Below are positions 1 to 8,361 of a DNA stretch of 44,572 nucleotides, piece by piece. The notes beneath the pieces are model-generated. The model searched no databases. It saw only the letters and a list, made by a program, of their open reading frames with translations, and was not told the origin of the DNA. Position numbers and translations under genes: made by a program. Position 1 is the first letter of the stretch. Every line of letters begins with the position of its first letter. Source of the stretch: Planctomycetota bacterium (lineage in GTDB: Bacteria > Planctomycetota > Phycisphaerae > UBA1845); contig JAJRYY010000194.1 in the NCBI GenBank assembly GCA_024275565.1, forward strand, positions 1 to 44,572, given 5' to 3'.

Positions 1-76
1 GACAGCAGATGTGTCTTGCGGATCGAATGATCTGGGTGGCTTGCCGGATGTCGCGTTGAAGCTCTTCTGAAAGCAT
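1..76 (-). CDS. 5' end of an unidentified divergent gene (partial)
   Basis: An open frame starts with ATG at 76 and runs off the left edge after 25 codons (MLSEELQRDI, then RQATQIIRSARHICC). It is divergent from the TolC-like gene, and the roughly 200 bp between them would hold both promoters. The amphipathic start ending in a hydrophobic strand vaguely resembles the N-terminus of NrnA-type DHH phosphoesterases. Twenty-five residues are too few to name it, so I leave it unassigned. Confidence 0.4.
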   Translation of the reverse strand, partial: MLSEELQRDIRQATQIIRSARHICC

Positions 77-276
77 GGGATGGTCCTGGTTTGAATTTTG
101 TAACGACATGTCTCAATTGTATCGTGACTGCTTGACAATTGCAGGGGGTGATGGAGAGTGGGGGTTTGTGAGGTGCCGGATTTATAGTTGAAGCTTCAAA
201 GCTGGCGGTATCATGGACTTTGAGGTCTGTTGTTCATCGATTCCTGAGCATGGGTATTGGCGGTATGGTTATTGGT

Positions 277-2337
277 ATGCGGTTTGGTGTCGCGGTATTG
301 GGATTGGTTTCATTGTGTGTCGTGGGTTGCACGTCGCAATGGTTTCTGGATGACGCGGACCGGGAAGTGGCGATGTTGATCGAGCTGCGCCAGCGGGCGG
401 CGCTGGGGATCGCGTCGGATGCACGTATCGGTTCGGAATCGAGCGCGATCGGTGCGCGCGGGTCTGCCTATGATTTTGTGCCCTCGCCTGTGGATTCGGA
501 AGTTCCAGAATCGTTTCGGACGGCGACGCTGAATCGCGAAGTGGAAGAGGGGGAAGTTGATTCGGTCGAGGCCGGTGATTCGGTCGAGGCTGGTGATTCA
601 GCTGATTCGGATGAGCTTGATGTTTCGGGCGAGCCTGGTGACTCGGGTGAGGCTGGTGATTCAGGTGAGCCGAGTGCTGCGGATGGGGAGGACGAATCCG
701 GCGGGGCAAGTGGATCCGGCGGGGTAAGTGAATCAGGAGGGGAAGTCGAACCAGGTGGGGTGCATGAATCAGGGGGAGCGGACGATTCTGCTGGTGCGGT
801 TGCTTCAGATGGATCCAGCGATCCTGACATTGGTTCCGGCGATCCTGACGTTGGATCAAGCGATCCTGACGTGGCGGAGGCTGAAGAGGCTGCTGCTGCT
901 GAAGAGGCGGCGGCTGGTATTGATGAAGATTCCCCATCGCCATGGACGTTGGCGGATGTGATGGCGTATGCACTTAAGCATTCGCGCCAGTATCAGTTTG
1001 AGAAGGAGCGTCTTTATTTTGCTGCCCTTGATTTGACGCTGGAGCGATTTTTGTGGACGCCTCGATTTGTCGAGAGTTCGCTGAGTCTTGAATACGAGAA
1101 TCTTGGTCAGATTACGAAATTTGACCAGGCGATGTCGGCTGTCAGCCGGTTCGCAGTTGAGCAGCGACTTCCCTACGGTGGCGAGGTGACAGCCCGTGTG
1201 ATCAGCTCGCTGGTTCGCAACCTCCGCAGCGGAACCACGACGAGTGAGACCGGTCAGGTTTCGCTGGATGCGCGCATTCCGTTGTTGCAGGGTGCGGGCG
1301 TTGTTGCTTATGAGACTCGATACCAGTCGGAACGTGAGTTGATCTACGCTGTGCGTGGATTTGAGCGGTTTCGGCGTCAGTTTCTGGTTGACATCGCTGC
1401 GGATTTTTTCAATCTGTTGAGTTTGCAGACCCGGATATACAGTGCCCGTGCCCAGGAGGCGAGTCTGACGGCGGACTATGCTCGCGACAAGGCGTTGGTG
1501 GCTGCTTCTGAGCTGCTTCCCATCGAGGCGGATCGTAGTCAGGTGAGTATGTTGAACGCGAGAAACTCGGTGGCCAACGCTGTGGTGCAGTATGAGACTG
1601 CGTTGGACTTTTTCAAGATTCGGCTTGGGATGCCAACGAGCGAAGCCATCGATGTTGTGGATACGGAGTTGAACCTCGTAGACCCTGAGGTGAGTGAAAC
1701 TGAGGCGATGAAGACGGCGCTGGCCTATCGTCTGGACCTGCTGACGACACGGAATGTGGTCGATGATGCTCGCCGTGGCGTGGTGGTTGCCCGGAATGGG
1801 CTTCTTCCCCGGATGGATTTCACGGGTGGCGTGACGCTGGATACAAATCCTGACAATCCGAATACTGGCGGATTCAACACGGATCGGACGACGTGGAATG
1901 CGGGTTTGAGTTTTGAGGTTCCATTGAATCGTCAGCTGGAGCGGAATCGTTATCGGTCGAGCTTTATCGGACTTCGCCGGGCGGAACGTGCGTACGACCA
2001 GGCGGTGGATACGGTGCGTCTGGAGGTTCGCCGTTCTCTGCGACGTCTGGAGCTGACGCGTGTGACCATGGATATCCAGAAGAGTCAGATCGACATCAAC
2101 ATTTTTCGTAAGGCGCTTGCTCGAGAGAAGTATAGTCTTGGTGAATTGTCTTCTAACCGTGACGTCGTTGAGGCTGAGGATGATCTGCGTGCAGCGCGAA
2201 ATGCGTTTGCAGACGCTGAGAGTCGTTTTCGTCAGGCTGTGCTGAATTTTTTGCTTGATACTGGGACGTTACGCGTTGCGGACAATGGTCAGTGGGTGTC
2301 GTATGAGGAGGCTGTTTCCGGGGATGGGGGGTCGTGA
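277..2337 (+). CDS. TolC-family outer-membrane efflux lipoprotein with acidic low-complexity insert
   Basis: Outer-membrane channel component of a tripartite exporter. From ATG 277 the protein has 686 residues: a short lipoprotein signal with lipobox VVGC (Cys at about 18), a linker, then about 130 residues very rich in Asp, Ser, Gly and Glu (about 90-220), then the TolC/OEP alpha-helical barrel region to the end, with the two-fold repeated helical hairpins typical of the family. Upstream in-frame starts exist (TTG 220, ATG 250, ATG 265). None has a clear Shine-Dalgarno, and I chose 277 because it gives a normal signal length. The adaptor and ATPase genes follow on the same strand. The acidic insert between the lipid anchor and the barrel is not usual for TolC. 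Lipoprotein anchoring and export are inferred from family; the substrate is unknown. Confidence 0.85.
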   Translation: MRFGVAVLGLVSLCVVGCTSQWFLDDADREVAMLIELRQRAALGIASDARIGSESSAIGARGSAYDFVPSPVDSEVPESFRTATLNREVEEGEVDSVEAGDSVEAGDSADSDELDVSGEPGDSGEAGDSGEPSAADGEDESGGASGSGGVSESGGEVEPGGVHESGGADDSAGAVASDGSSDPDIGSGDPDVGSSDPDVAEAEEAAAAEEAAAGIDEDSPSPWTLADVMAYALKHSRQYQFEKERLYFAALDLTLERFLWTPRFVESSLSLEYENLGQITKFDQAMSAVSRFAVEQRLPYGGEVTARVISSLVRNLRSGTTTSETGQVSLDARIPLLQGAGVVAYETRYQSERELIYAVRGFERFRRQFLVDIAADFFNLLSLQTRIYSARAQEASLTADYARDKALVAASELLPIEADRSQVSMLNARNSVANAVVQYETALDFFKIRLGMPTSEAIDVVDTELNLVDPEVSETEAMKTALAYRLDLLTTRNVVDDARRGVVVARNGLLPRMDFTGGVTLDTNPDNPNTGGFNTDRTTWNAGLSFEVPLNRQLERNRYRSSFIGLRRAERAYDQAVDTVRLEVRRSLRRLELTRVTMDIQKSQIDINIFRKALAREKYSLGELSSNRDVVEAEDDLRAARNAFADAESRFRQAVLNFLLDTGTLRVADNGQWVSYEEAVSGDGGS
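559..870 (+). repeat. In-frame tandem repeats encoding the Asp/Ser/Gly-rich insert
   Basis: Several short tandem arrays lie side by side inside the TolC-like gene. An 18-bp unit (559-576, 577-594, part of a third) encodes DSVEAG. A further GEPGDSGEAGDSGE stretch follows, then ESGG-like units. Near 817-870 is an SDPD/GDPD array of about 24 bp. All unit lengths seen are multiples of three, so the frame is kept. Confidence 0.75.
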
Positions 2338-2531
2338 TTGTGCCCAGGATTTCACAATTGATTACAAGTTTGTACAGGATGGTTGAACTTTATTTTGTTT
2401 GCCGACGTTTTAATACTAGAATGGTGGATTCATTGGCTCCCGTTCTGTCTGATCGTCGGGTGTGGGTATTGACTGCCTGACGATGCCAGTGTCGCTTCTC
2501 GTTTATGTTGCCGGTGTCTTTCCGAGTTATT

Positions 2532-2538
2532 GAAGGAG
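2532..2538 (+). promoter_or_regulatory. Shine-Dalgarno deciding the adaptor start
   Basis: GAAGGAG lies 8 nt before ATG 2547. An in-frame ATG at 2505 has nothing comparable, so translation of the membrane fusion protein is assigned to 2547. Confidence 0.7.
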
Positions 2539-2546
2539 TTGGAAAT

Positions 2547-4229
2547 ATGTCCTCGATCGTTGAACCCGCCGTCGGAGTTGGTGTGGCAGAGCGTGTGTCT
2601 CCATCGCGACGTGGAGCGGTTGTGTCTGCTTCCGAACATCCCAGGTCTCGGTCTGGACTTCTGGTATTGGTGTGGATTGTCGGGGGCGTGCTTCCGCTGG
2701 GTTATTTCTTTGCCCTGCCTCTGCTTTCGTCGTTACTGGGTGCGAAGGTTTCTGACTCCGGCCTGGTTTACACTGCATCGAAGCGCTCCTTCCTTGTGAC
2801 AGAAGACGTGAAGGGGGAATTGAAGGCGAAGAACACGAAGGAGATCAAGAGTCGGGTTGAGGGGCGTACGACGATCGTGCAGTTGGTTGAAGAAGGGACG
2901 ACGGTGGCTGAGGGCGATCTATTGGTGAAGTTGGCCAGCGACAAGATCGAGGACAAGGTTCGTCGTGAGGAGGCGAATCTTGCGAGCGCTGTGGCTGGTC
3001 TGGAGGCTGCTGAGAAGGACCTTGAGATTCTTCTGGACGAGAACGAGAGCAATCGTCGCAAGAAGGCACTCGAAGTGAAGATGGCTGGTATTGAGCTGAA
3101 AAAGTATATTGAAGGCGATATGAAGAAGTTGCTGATGGATGCTGAGCTTGAGGTTGAGCGTACGAAGCAGGTTCATGCGAACAAGGTGATTTCCCACAAT
3201 AATACGAAGGAGCTTTTCGCGAAGAAGTTCAAGACCAAGAACGATTTGCGCAATGCCAAGTTCAACCTGCTTGAGGCTGAGGGTGCGATGAAGAAGGCGA
3301 AGCTTGGGCTTAAGATTCTGAAGACCTATTCGATACCCCAGGAGACGGAGCGTCTGGAATCTGCATTGTCTGAAGCCGAGAAGGAACTGGAACGGGTGAA
3401 GAAAAGTGGTGAGGCGAAGGAAGCTCAGAAGCATGCAGAAGTTGAGGCGAAGCGTGCGAATTTATTGAATACGCAGGGTTTGCTGAAAAAGTTGCGTGAG
3501 CAGATGGCGTACACTGAGATGCGTGCTCCGAGTCCTGGGATTGTTGTGTACCACTCTGAGCGGTGGAACAATCAGCGGATTATGGAGGGTGCTGAGGTTT
3601 ATGAACGTCAGACGCTAGTGGATCTGCCTGATCCGTCGGTGATGATTGTGACGGTGCGTATCCATGAGGCGAAGACGCACAAGGTTCAGGTTGGTCAGGT
3701 TGTTCATGTTGAGGTTGAGGGTGTTCCTGATGAGGTATTCACCGGTCACATTACGAAGATTGCTCCGCTTGCGGATTCGAAAAATCAGTGGTTGAATCCG
3801 GATCTGAAGGAGTATGAGACGGAAATATTGCTGGACGATTTTGAGGCTGATTTGAAGCCGGGTGCGACTGCTCGTGTGGCGATATTGATCGCCGAGCTTG
3901 AGGATGTGGTTGCGATTCCGGTTCAGGCTGTCTTTTCGCGGAGTGGTCGTCATTTTGTGTTCAAGCCTGATGGTGGTGATGGTACGCCGACGCAGGTTGA
4001 GCTGGGCGAGTCGAGCGCTGAGTATACGGAAGTTGTTGGTGGTCTTGCCGTTGGCGATCAGGTGATGATGGCGATCAATGAAACTGCGCAGCGTGCTCTC
4101 GCCGACCTTGTGGATGACGAAGCCGACGCTGCTGGGGAGGTTGCTGCAGTTGCCCAGGTCGTTCCCAAGAAGAAGCGTGGTCGAAGGGGTGGTGGTGGAG
4201 TGTCACGAGGCGGGGGTCGTGGACGGTGA
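2547..4229 (+). CDS. Membrane fusion protein (HlyD/MacA-type periplasmic adaptor)
   Basis: Periplasmic adaptor linking an inner-membrane transporter to the TolC-like channel. The 560-residue protein has a cytoplasmic leader, one transmembrane segment at about 37-63, a biotinyl-lipoyl-like beta domain at about 80-125, a long Lys/Glu-rich coiled coil (about 125-310), the second half of the lipoyl domain (around MRAPSPGIV), and beta-barrel and membrane-proximal domains. It ends in an unusual basic Gly/Arg tail (KKKRGRRGGGG and a second RGGGRGR block). ATG 2547 is preceded by GAAGGAG. The stop overlaps a possible GTG start of the ATPase gene (GTGA at 4226-4229), which suggests translational coupling. 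The adaptor assignment is strong; the substrate is unknown and the basic tail is unexplained. Confidence 0.88.
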   Translation: MSSIVEPAVGVGVAERVSPSRRGAVVSASEHPRSRSGLLVLVWIVGGVLPLGYFFALPLLSSLLGAKVSDSGLVYTASKRSFLVTEDVKGELKAKNTKEIKSRVEGRTTIVQLVEEGTTVAEGDLLVKLASDKIEDKVRREEANLASAVAGLEAAEKDLEILLDENESNRRKKALEVKMAGIELKKYIEGDMKKLLMDAELEVERTKQVHANKVISHNNTKELFAKKFKTKNDLRNAKFNLLEAEGAMKKAKLGLKILKTYSIPQETERLESALSEAEKELERVKKSGEAKEAQKHAEVEAKRANLLNTQGLLKKLREQMAYTEMRAPSPGIVVYHSERWNNQRIMEGAEVYERQTLVDLPDPSVMIVTVRIHEAKTHKVQVGQVVHVEVEGVPDEVFTGHITKIAPLADSKNQWLNPDLKEYETEILLDDFEADLKPGATARVAILIAELEDVVAIPVQAVFSRSGRHFVFKPDGGDGTPTQVELGESSAEYTEVVGGLAVGDQVMMAINETAQRALADLVDDEADAAGEVAAVAQVVPKKKRGRRGGGGVSRGGGRGR

Positions 4230-4267
4230 CGGTTTTGCGCGCCTCGCCCGCAGATTGTGATGCGAAC

Positions 4268-4966
4268 ATGATTCCATTGATCGCATCTGTGCATGACCTG
4301 TTCAAGATTTATCGCAAGCCTGGTACATCTATCTCTGTTGAGGCGTTGAGCGGGGTTGATATTGACTTCCGCGAGGGTGAGTCTGTCGCGATTTGCGGTC
4401 AGAGTGGGTCTGGCAAGAGTACGCTGATGAACATTCTAGGTTGCCTGGATCGTCCGACAGGGGGTGTGTATCTGCTTGGAGATCAGGATGTTTCGCAACT
4501 GGACGACGATGCGTTGTCCTTGTTTCGCGGTGAGCGGTTGGGATTTGTGTTTCAGAATTTTAATCTGATTCAGCAGCTTACGGTTGTGGAAAATGTTGAG
4601 CTTCCGCTGTTTTATCAGGGGGTTCCGCCAGCTGTTCGCCGTGAGCGGGCGATGAAAATGGTCGAGCTGGTGGAGTTGGCGGATCGGTCAGATCACCGTC
4701 CGATGGAGTTATCGGGTGGGCAGCAGCAGCGTGTGGCCATTGCCCGGGCGCTGGTGAATGATCCGATGTTCATCATGGCAGACGAGCCGACAGGGAACCT
4801 GGACTCAGCCACTGGCGAAGTGATACTTGGTGTGTTCGATGAACTTCATGATCGTGGTAAGACGATTTTGATGGTGACGCATGAACCCGATGTCGCGGAG
4901 CGGTGCGATCGGACGATTACACTTCGAGATGGTAAGATTATTTCGGATGAGCGACGGGCTCGGTAG
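4268..4966 (+). CDS. ABC transporter ATP-binding protein, MacB/LolD type
   Basis: Nucleotide-binding subunit expected to energise a MacB- or LolD-like (FtsX-fold) permease. Visible motifs are Walker [10 protein letters not shown] at about 44-52, a Q-loop in FQNFNLIQQ, signature [15 protein letters not shown], Walker [13 protein letters not shown] and the switch histidine in MVTHEP. The DEPTGNLDS motif is characteristic of this subfamily. ATG 4268 gives the usual N-terminus ([11 protein letters not shown], 232 residues). GTG 4226, overlapping the adaptor stop, is the alternative and adds 14 residues. No permease follows: the next gene is on the other strand. The partner must be encoded elsewhere, or the ATPase serves another transporter. 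Confidence 0.9.
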   Translation: MIPLIASVHDLFKIYRKPGTSISVEALSGVDIDFREGESVAICGQSGSGKSTLMNILGCLDRPTGGVYLLGDQDVSQLDDDALSLFRGERLGFVFQNFNLIQQLTVVENVELPLFYQGVPPAVRRERAMKMVELVELADRSDHRPMELSGGQQQRVAIARALVNDPMFIMADEPTGNLDSATGEVILGVFDELHDRGKTILMVTHEPDVAERCDRTITLRDGKIISDERRAR

Positions 4967-5006
4967 GCTGGGGGGCGTCACACGTTATTGAATGTGTATC
5001 GCTGAT

Positions 5007-6185
5007 CTATTTGGGTCGCGTGCTGGATTTCTTTGCGTTTTGTTCTTCGAGGTGTTGCTGTCGGAGGATCTCTCCGGATTTTGCGGCGTTTGCGATGCTC
5101 TCCGAAATCGCATTCGCATGCTCCACCATCCAGACGACTTTTTTTGCGACCATGCGCAGGCAACGGTATCCGGACCATGTTCCGAATGCTCCGGTCTGAG
5201 CGATCGGGTGTGCGGTTTCTGCGATGATGGCTTCGATCATCAGGTGCGGGATGGTCTTCATTTCCAGGCTGGATAAAGCAGTGTACTCGGTGTACCCCTC
5301 GATGAACGCGGTCAGCGACTGGGCATCGACATGCTCGGGCCAATGTTCCGCCTCGGGTGCGGTTGTCATGGAGAACTGGAGGGCTCCGTTTGCGACGTCG
5401 ATGATGCGCGGGGCGAGTCGGCAGGCGTCATAGTCGATGACAGCCACCACCCGGTCGCGCTTGAAGAGCAGGTTTCCCGGATGCCAGTCAGCGTGGATGA
5501 TTAAGGGGGGGAGGGATTCATATCCAAAATCGTTGGCGGATTCGCCGGCTGACTCGTATTCACTGTACAGGCGCTGGATCAACCCCAATAGCTCTGCCTG
5601 CTGACCGACCGCGCTGTCGTGAGACGAGAGTGCAGTTGGGACGTTGTTCAGCGAGGTTCGCACGCCGACGACGTCGTGATAGGTGGTCGTTGGCGGATTG
5701 TCGGGGAGTTGGAAGTCGGTCAGAATTTTATGGAATATGGAGAGGATGCGTCCTGCGTCTTTGGCTTGTGCGGGTTCGTGTCCGAAGGGGTGTCCTGAGA
5801 CGAAGGTGAATAGTTCGTAGATGTCAGAACCGATGGCGGTGATGGTTCCGCCGTCGGTGCGGTTGGGGATGAGGTGTGGGAGCGGGAATCCTGTGGGTTT
5901 GAGAGATTCCTGGATGGCGTGTGTGAAGGTGACGCGTCGGAGGCTGTTCCTGGGGGCTGCGCGTTTTTTGAGGACGAATTTTCCTTTTTCCGAGACGATG
6001 CCCACTTTGGGGCTTTGTGTTGAGCCGCGATCGACCGGGGTGATGGATTCGATGACGCCGAGGTCGTAGTGACTGAGGACGACTGCGAGTTCTTCGTTTC
6101 CGAATGTTGGATGTTCTCGGCGTGTCAATGGTTGCCCTTGTGGTAGACTAAGCGAGTGCGTCTGCGTGCGACGCCATTTTATCAT
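5007..6185 (-). CDS. APH/choline-kinase-fold phosphotransferase
   Basis: Small-molecule kinase of the aminoglycoside phosphotransferase / homoserine kinase II fold, 392 residues. The catalytic loop HADWHPGN (about 231-238) and the metal-binding DYD (about 251-253), followed by APRIIDVA, are intact. A nucleotide-binding lysine is likely in the KGKFVLKK segment. The frame is open up to 6335, but that extension overlaps the divergent HD gene and has a Ser/Arg composition unlike a protein. ATG 6185 is therefore preferred. The substrate cannot be read from the sequence: homoserine, choline, aminosugar and fructosamine kinases share these motifs. It faces the HD gene head to head, so the two share a short promoter region. 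Confidence 0.78.
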   Translation of the reverse strand: MIKWRRTQTHSLSLPQGQPLTRREHPTFGNEELAVVLSHYDLGVIESITPVDRGSTQSPKVGIVSEKGKFVLKKRAAPRNSLRRVTFTHAIQESLKPTGFPLPHLIPNRTDGGTITAIGSDIYELFTFVSGHPFGHEPAQAKDAGRILSIFHKILTDFQLPDNPPTTTYHDVVGVRTSLNNVPTALSSHDSAVGQQAELLGLIQRLYSEYESAGESANDFGYESLPPLIIHADWHPGNLLFKRDRVVAVIDYDACRLAPRIIDVANGALQFSMTTAPEAEHWPEHVDAQSLTAFIEGYTEYTALSSLEMKTIPHLMIEAIIAETAHPIAQTGAFGTWSGYRCLRMVAKKVVWMVEHANAISESIANAAKSGEILRQQHLEEQNAKKSSTRPK

Positions 6186-6273
6186 ATCGACTGCGATGGT
6201 CGGGTCAATTGAATTGTGAGTTTGTCGTTTTGTGTATGTGCGGCGTTTGGAAGAAGCAGATCTGGAGCATGAT

Positions 6274-6867
6274 ATGATGGATCGTGATAAGGGGATGGAA
6301 CTCCTGCGGGAATATGTCCGCAGCGAGTCACTCATTCGACATATGCTGTGCGTTGAGGCGTCGATGGGGTATTACGCCCGGAAGCTCGATGAGGATGAGG
6401 AACTCTGGCGGATGGTGGGGTTGCTGCACGACTTCGATTATGAGCGCTGGCCTGACATGCCCGATCATACGCGTGAAGGTGCGAAGGTCTTGCGTGAGCG
6501 CGGCGTCGATGAGGTCATTGTCGGTGCAATACTGTCGCACGCAGAGTGGAACCTTGATGATTATCCGCGTGATACGCCGCTTCGGAAGACGCTGTTCGCC
6601 GTGGATGAACTGAGTGGGTTTATCTATGCGGTGGCGTTGATGCGACCCACGAGGATCGAGGGCATGAATGCAAAGAGCGTGCGAAAGAAGATGAAGCAGA
6701 AATCGTTTGCGGCTGCGGTGTCTCGGGAGGACATCATTCACGGAGCCGAGTTGATTGGCGTTGAACTGAACGACCACATCGGGGTGTGTATCGAAGCACT
6801 GGCTGAAATCAAAGAGGAGCTGGAGCTGGTCGCACCGGACGGGTCTGATGTTCCCGGTCAAGGCTGA
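6274..6867 (+). CDS. HD-domain phosphohydrolase-like protein
   Basis: Predicted cytoplasmic metal-dependent phosphohydrolase of the HD superfamily, 197 residues. Candidate metal ligands are His23 (IRHMLCVE), the His-Asp pair at about 52-53 (GLLHDFDYE), His89 (ILSHAEWN) and Asp111 (FAVDELSG), in the usual order. GGAG at 6264-6267 supports ATG 6274 or 6277. The frame also opens at 6232, within the promoter of the divergent kinase gene. A cardiolipin synthase gene starts 45 bp downstream and is probably co-transcribed. Homologues of this size are usually annotated only as HD or HDIG proteins, and the substrate is unknown. Confidence 0.8.
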   Translation: MMDRDKGMELLREYVRSESLIRHMLCVEASMGYYARKLDEDEELWRMVGLLHDFDYERWPDMPDHTREGAKVLRERGVDEVIVGAILSHAEWNLDDYPRDTPLRKTLFAVDELSGFIYAVALMRPTRIEGMNAKSVRKKMKQKSFAAAVSREDIIHGAELIGVELNDHIGVCIEALAEIKEELELVAPDGSDVPGQG

Positions 6868-6912
6868 TTGACCCGCAGAACGGGGTACGCTGATTATGTG
6901 TGAGAGCATTGG

Positions 6913-8355
6913 ATGTTGCTGACTGTTTTTGTTGGATTGTGGATGTCGCTTGGCGTTGTGGCTGCTGTCCACGCGATCATGTACAAGCGCGAACCCGCGT
7001 CAGCCGGGTTGTGGGCGATGCTCGTCTTCGTGTTGCCGATATTCGGACCCTGGTTGTACTGGGCGTTCGGGATCAATCGGATCGAACGTCGTGCCATGCG
7101 ACGCCTCGGTGGCCGGCAACGCCCATTCAACTCTGCTGGTGACGGTTCCTCCGGGGCGGGGGAAGATGCCGCACGCGATGTGGAAATGATACGTCGTCAG
7201 GTCGGACACCTCGTCTCACTTCAGCGCGTTGGCGATCGTGTCACGAGGTTGGCACTCGAAGACGGGAACCTTGTCGAACCTTTGTTTCACGGCGAAAATG
7301 CGTACCCTGCCATGCTGGAGGCGATCGGGTCGGCGGAGCGCAGCGTGACCCTTGCGAGCTACATTTTCGATTGGGACGAGGTTGGGCGCGAGTTCGCCCA
7401 TGCACTCAGTGACGCGGCGGACCGGGGCGTGGCTGTACATGTATTGGCCGACGGGATTGGGGCGGTGTTGTCCTTCTCAGCAATGGGGCGATACCTGATG
7501 CGTTCAGGTGCAAAGGTGGTCGCATTCTTTCCGTTGCGATTCCCACTGGGGCGGTTGCGGCTGAATCTGAGGAACCATCGGAAGATTCTGGTTGTGGATG
7601 GACGCGTCGGGTTCACCGGTGGGATGAACATTTCCGAAAAGCATCTCATGCAACACAAAGCAGCGGGGCGGTCCGAGGATGTGCATTTTCGTCTTCAAGG
7701 TCCGGTGGTGGCGAGATTGCAGCATACCTTCGCCGAGGACTGGCTTTTGGCTGCAGGACGACAGCTTCGCGGTGAAGCCTATTTTCCGAAGCTGGAGGCG
7801 GCTGGCGATGCGGTATGTCGCGGTGTCAGCAGTGGTCCGGATGAGGAATTCCAGAAGATCCACCTGATGACGCAGGCGGCTATTTCGGCGGCTGAAGAGT
7901 CGGTCTATGTGGTGACGCCCTATTTCGTGCCGAGTTCTGCCCTGATGGCTGAGATGGTCGGTGCGGCGCTTCGTGGCGTTCGCGTGAAGCTCGTCGTACC
8001 CGGCGTGGTGGACCATCCCTACATGCGATGGGTGGCTGATGCGTATTTCCGCCAGCTTCTGGAGCAGGGGGTGGAAGTGTACCGTCAGTCGGACCACTTT
8101 GTGCATATGAAACTGCTGATCGTGGATGAACGGTGGGTGTTTCTGGGGTCAGCCAATATGGATCTGCGAAGTTTCCGGTTGAATTTCGAGTTCAATGTGG
8201 AGGTGTACGATCTGTCACTGGCGCAAACACTGGCTGCCAATATTGAGGATCGTATTTCGCGGGCGCAACAGGTGACAGAGGAAATGGTGATCGCCAGGCC
8301 GGCGTTGCATCGCTTTCGGGATGGATTCCTCAAGCTCTTTTCCGCGAATCTTTGA
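6913..8355 (+). CDS. cls: Cardiolipin synthase (two HKD phospholipase D motifs)
   Basis: Membrane enzyme that condenses phosphatidylglycerol molecules to cardiolipin. The 480-residue protein has two N-terminal transmembrane segments (about 2-22 and 32-52), then two phospholipase D domains. The first HKD motif is NHRKILVVDG (His222, Lys224, Asp229), followed by GFTGGMNI; the second is VHMKLLIVDE (His398, Lys400, Asp405), followed by LGSANMDLRSF. Both catalytic histidines and the paired GG/GS segments are present, and the length matches ClsA-type enzymes. The gene lies 45 bp after the HD gene on the same strand. Assignment to ClsA rather than another PLD phospholipid synthase is inferred from the two N-terminal membrane helices. 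Confidence 0.92.
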   Translation: MLLTVFVGLWMSLGVVAAVHAIMYKREPASAGLWAMLVFVLPIFGPWLYWAFGINRIERRAMRRLGGRQRPFNSAGDGSSGAGEDAARDVEMIRRQVGHLVSLQRVGDRVTRLALEDGNLVEPLFHGENAYPAMLEAIGSAERSVTLASYIFDWDEVGREFAHALSDAADRGVAVHVLADGIGAVLSFSAMGRYLMRSGAKVVAFFPLRFPLGRLRLNLRNHRKILVVDGRVGFTGGMNISEKHLMQHKAAGRSEDVHFRLQGPVVARLQHTFAEDWLLAAGRQLRGEAYFPKLEAAGDAVCRGVSSGPDEEFQKIHLMTQAAISAAEESVYVVTPYFVPSSALMAEMVGAALRGVRVKLVVPGVVDHPYMRWVADAYFRQLLEQGVEVYRQSDHFVHMKLLIVDERWVFLGSANMDLRSFRLNFEFNVEVYDLSLAQTLAANIEDRISRAQQVTEEMVIARPALHRFRDGFLKLFSANL

Positions 8356-8361
8356 GGGGTC

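Noticed and set aside
133-138. TTGACA as a -35 box for the TolC-like gene
   Set aside because: No acceptable -10 hexamer lies 16-18 bp downstream.
269-973. Long minus-strand ORF (234 codons) rich in His, Pro and Gln
   Set aside because: Antisense shadow of the repeat-rich acidic insert of the TolC-like gene; low-complexity DNA keeps several frames open.
4978-5343. Minus-strand ORF (121 codons, MARACRCPV...)
   Set aside because: Out-of-frame shadow of the APH-fold kinase, which has intact motifs.
6186-6335. N-terminal extension of the APH-fold kinase
   Set aside because: It overlaps the start of the divergent HD gene and is Ser/Arg-rich without structure; ATG 6185 gives a normal domain start.
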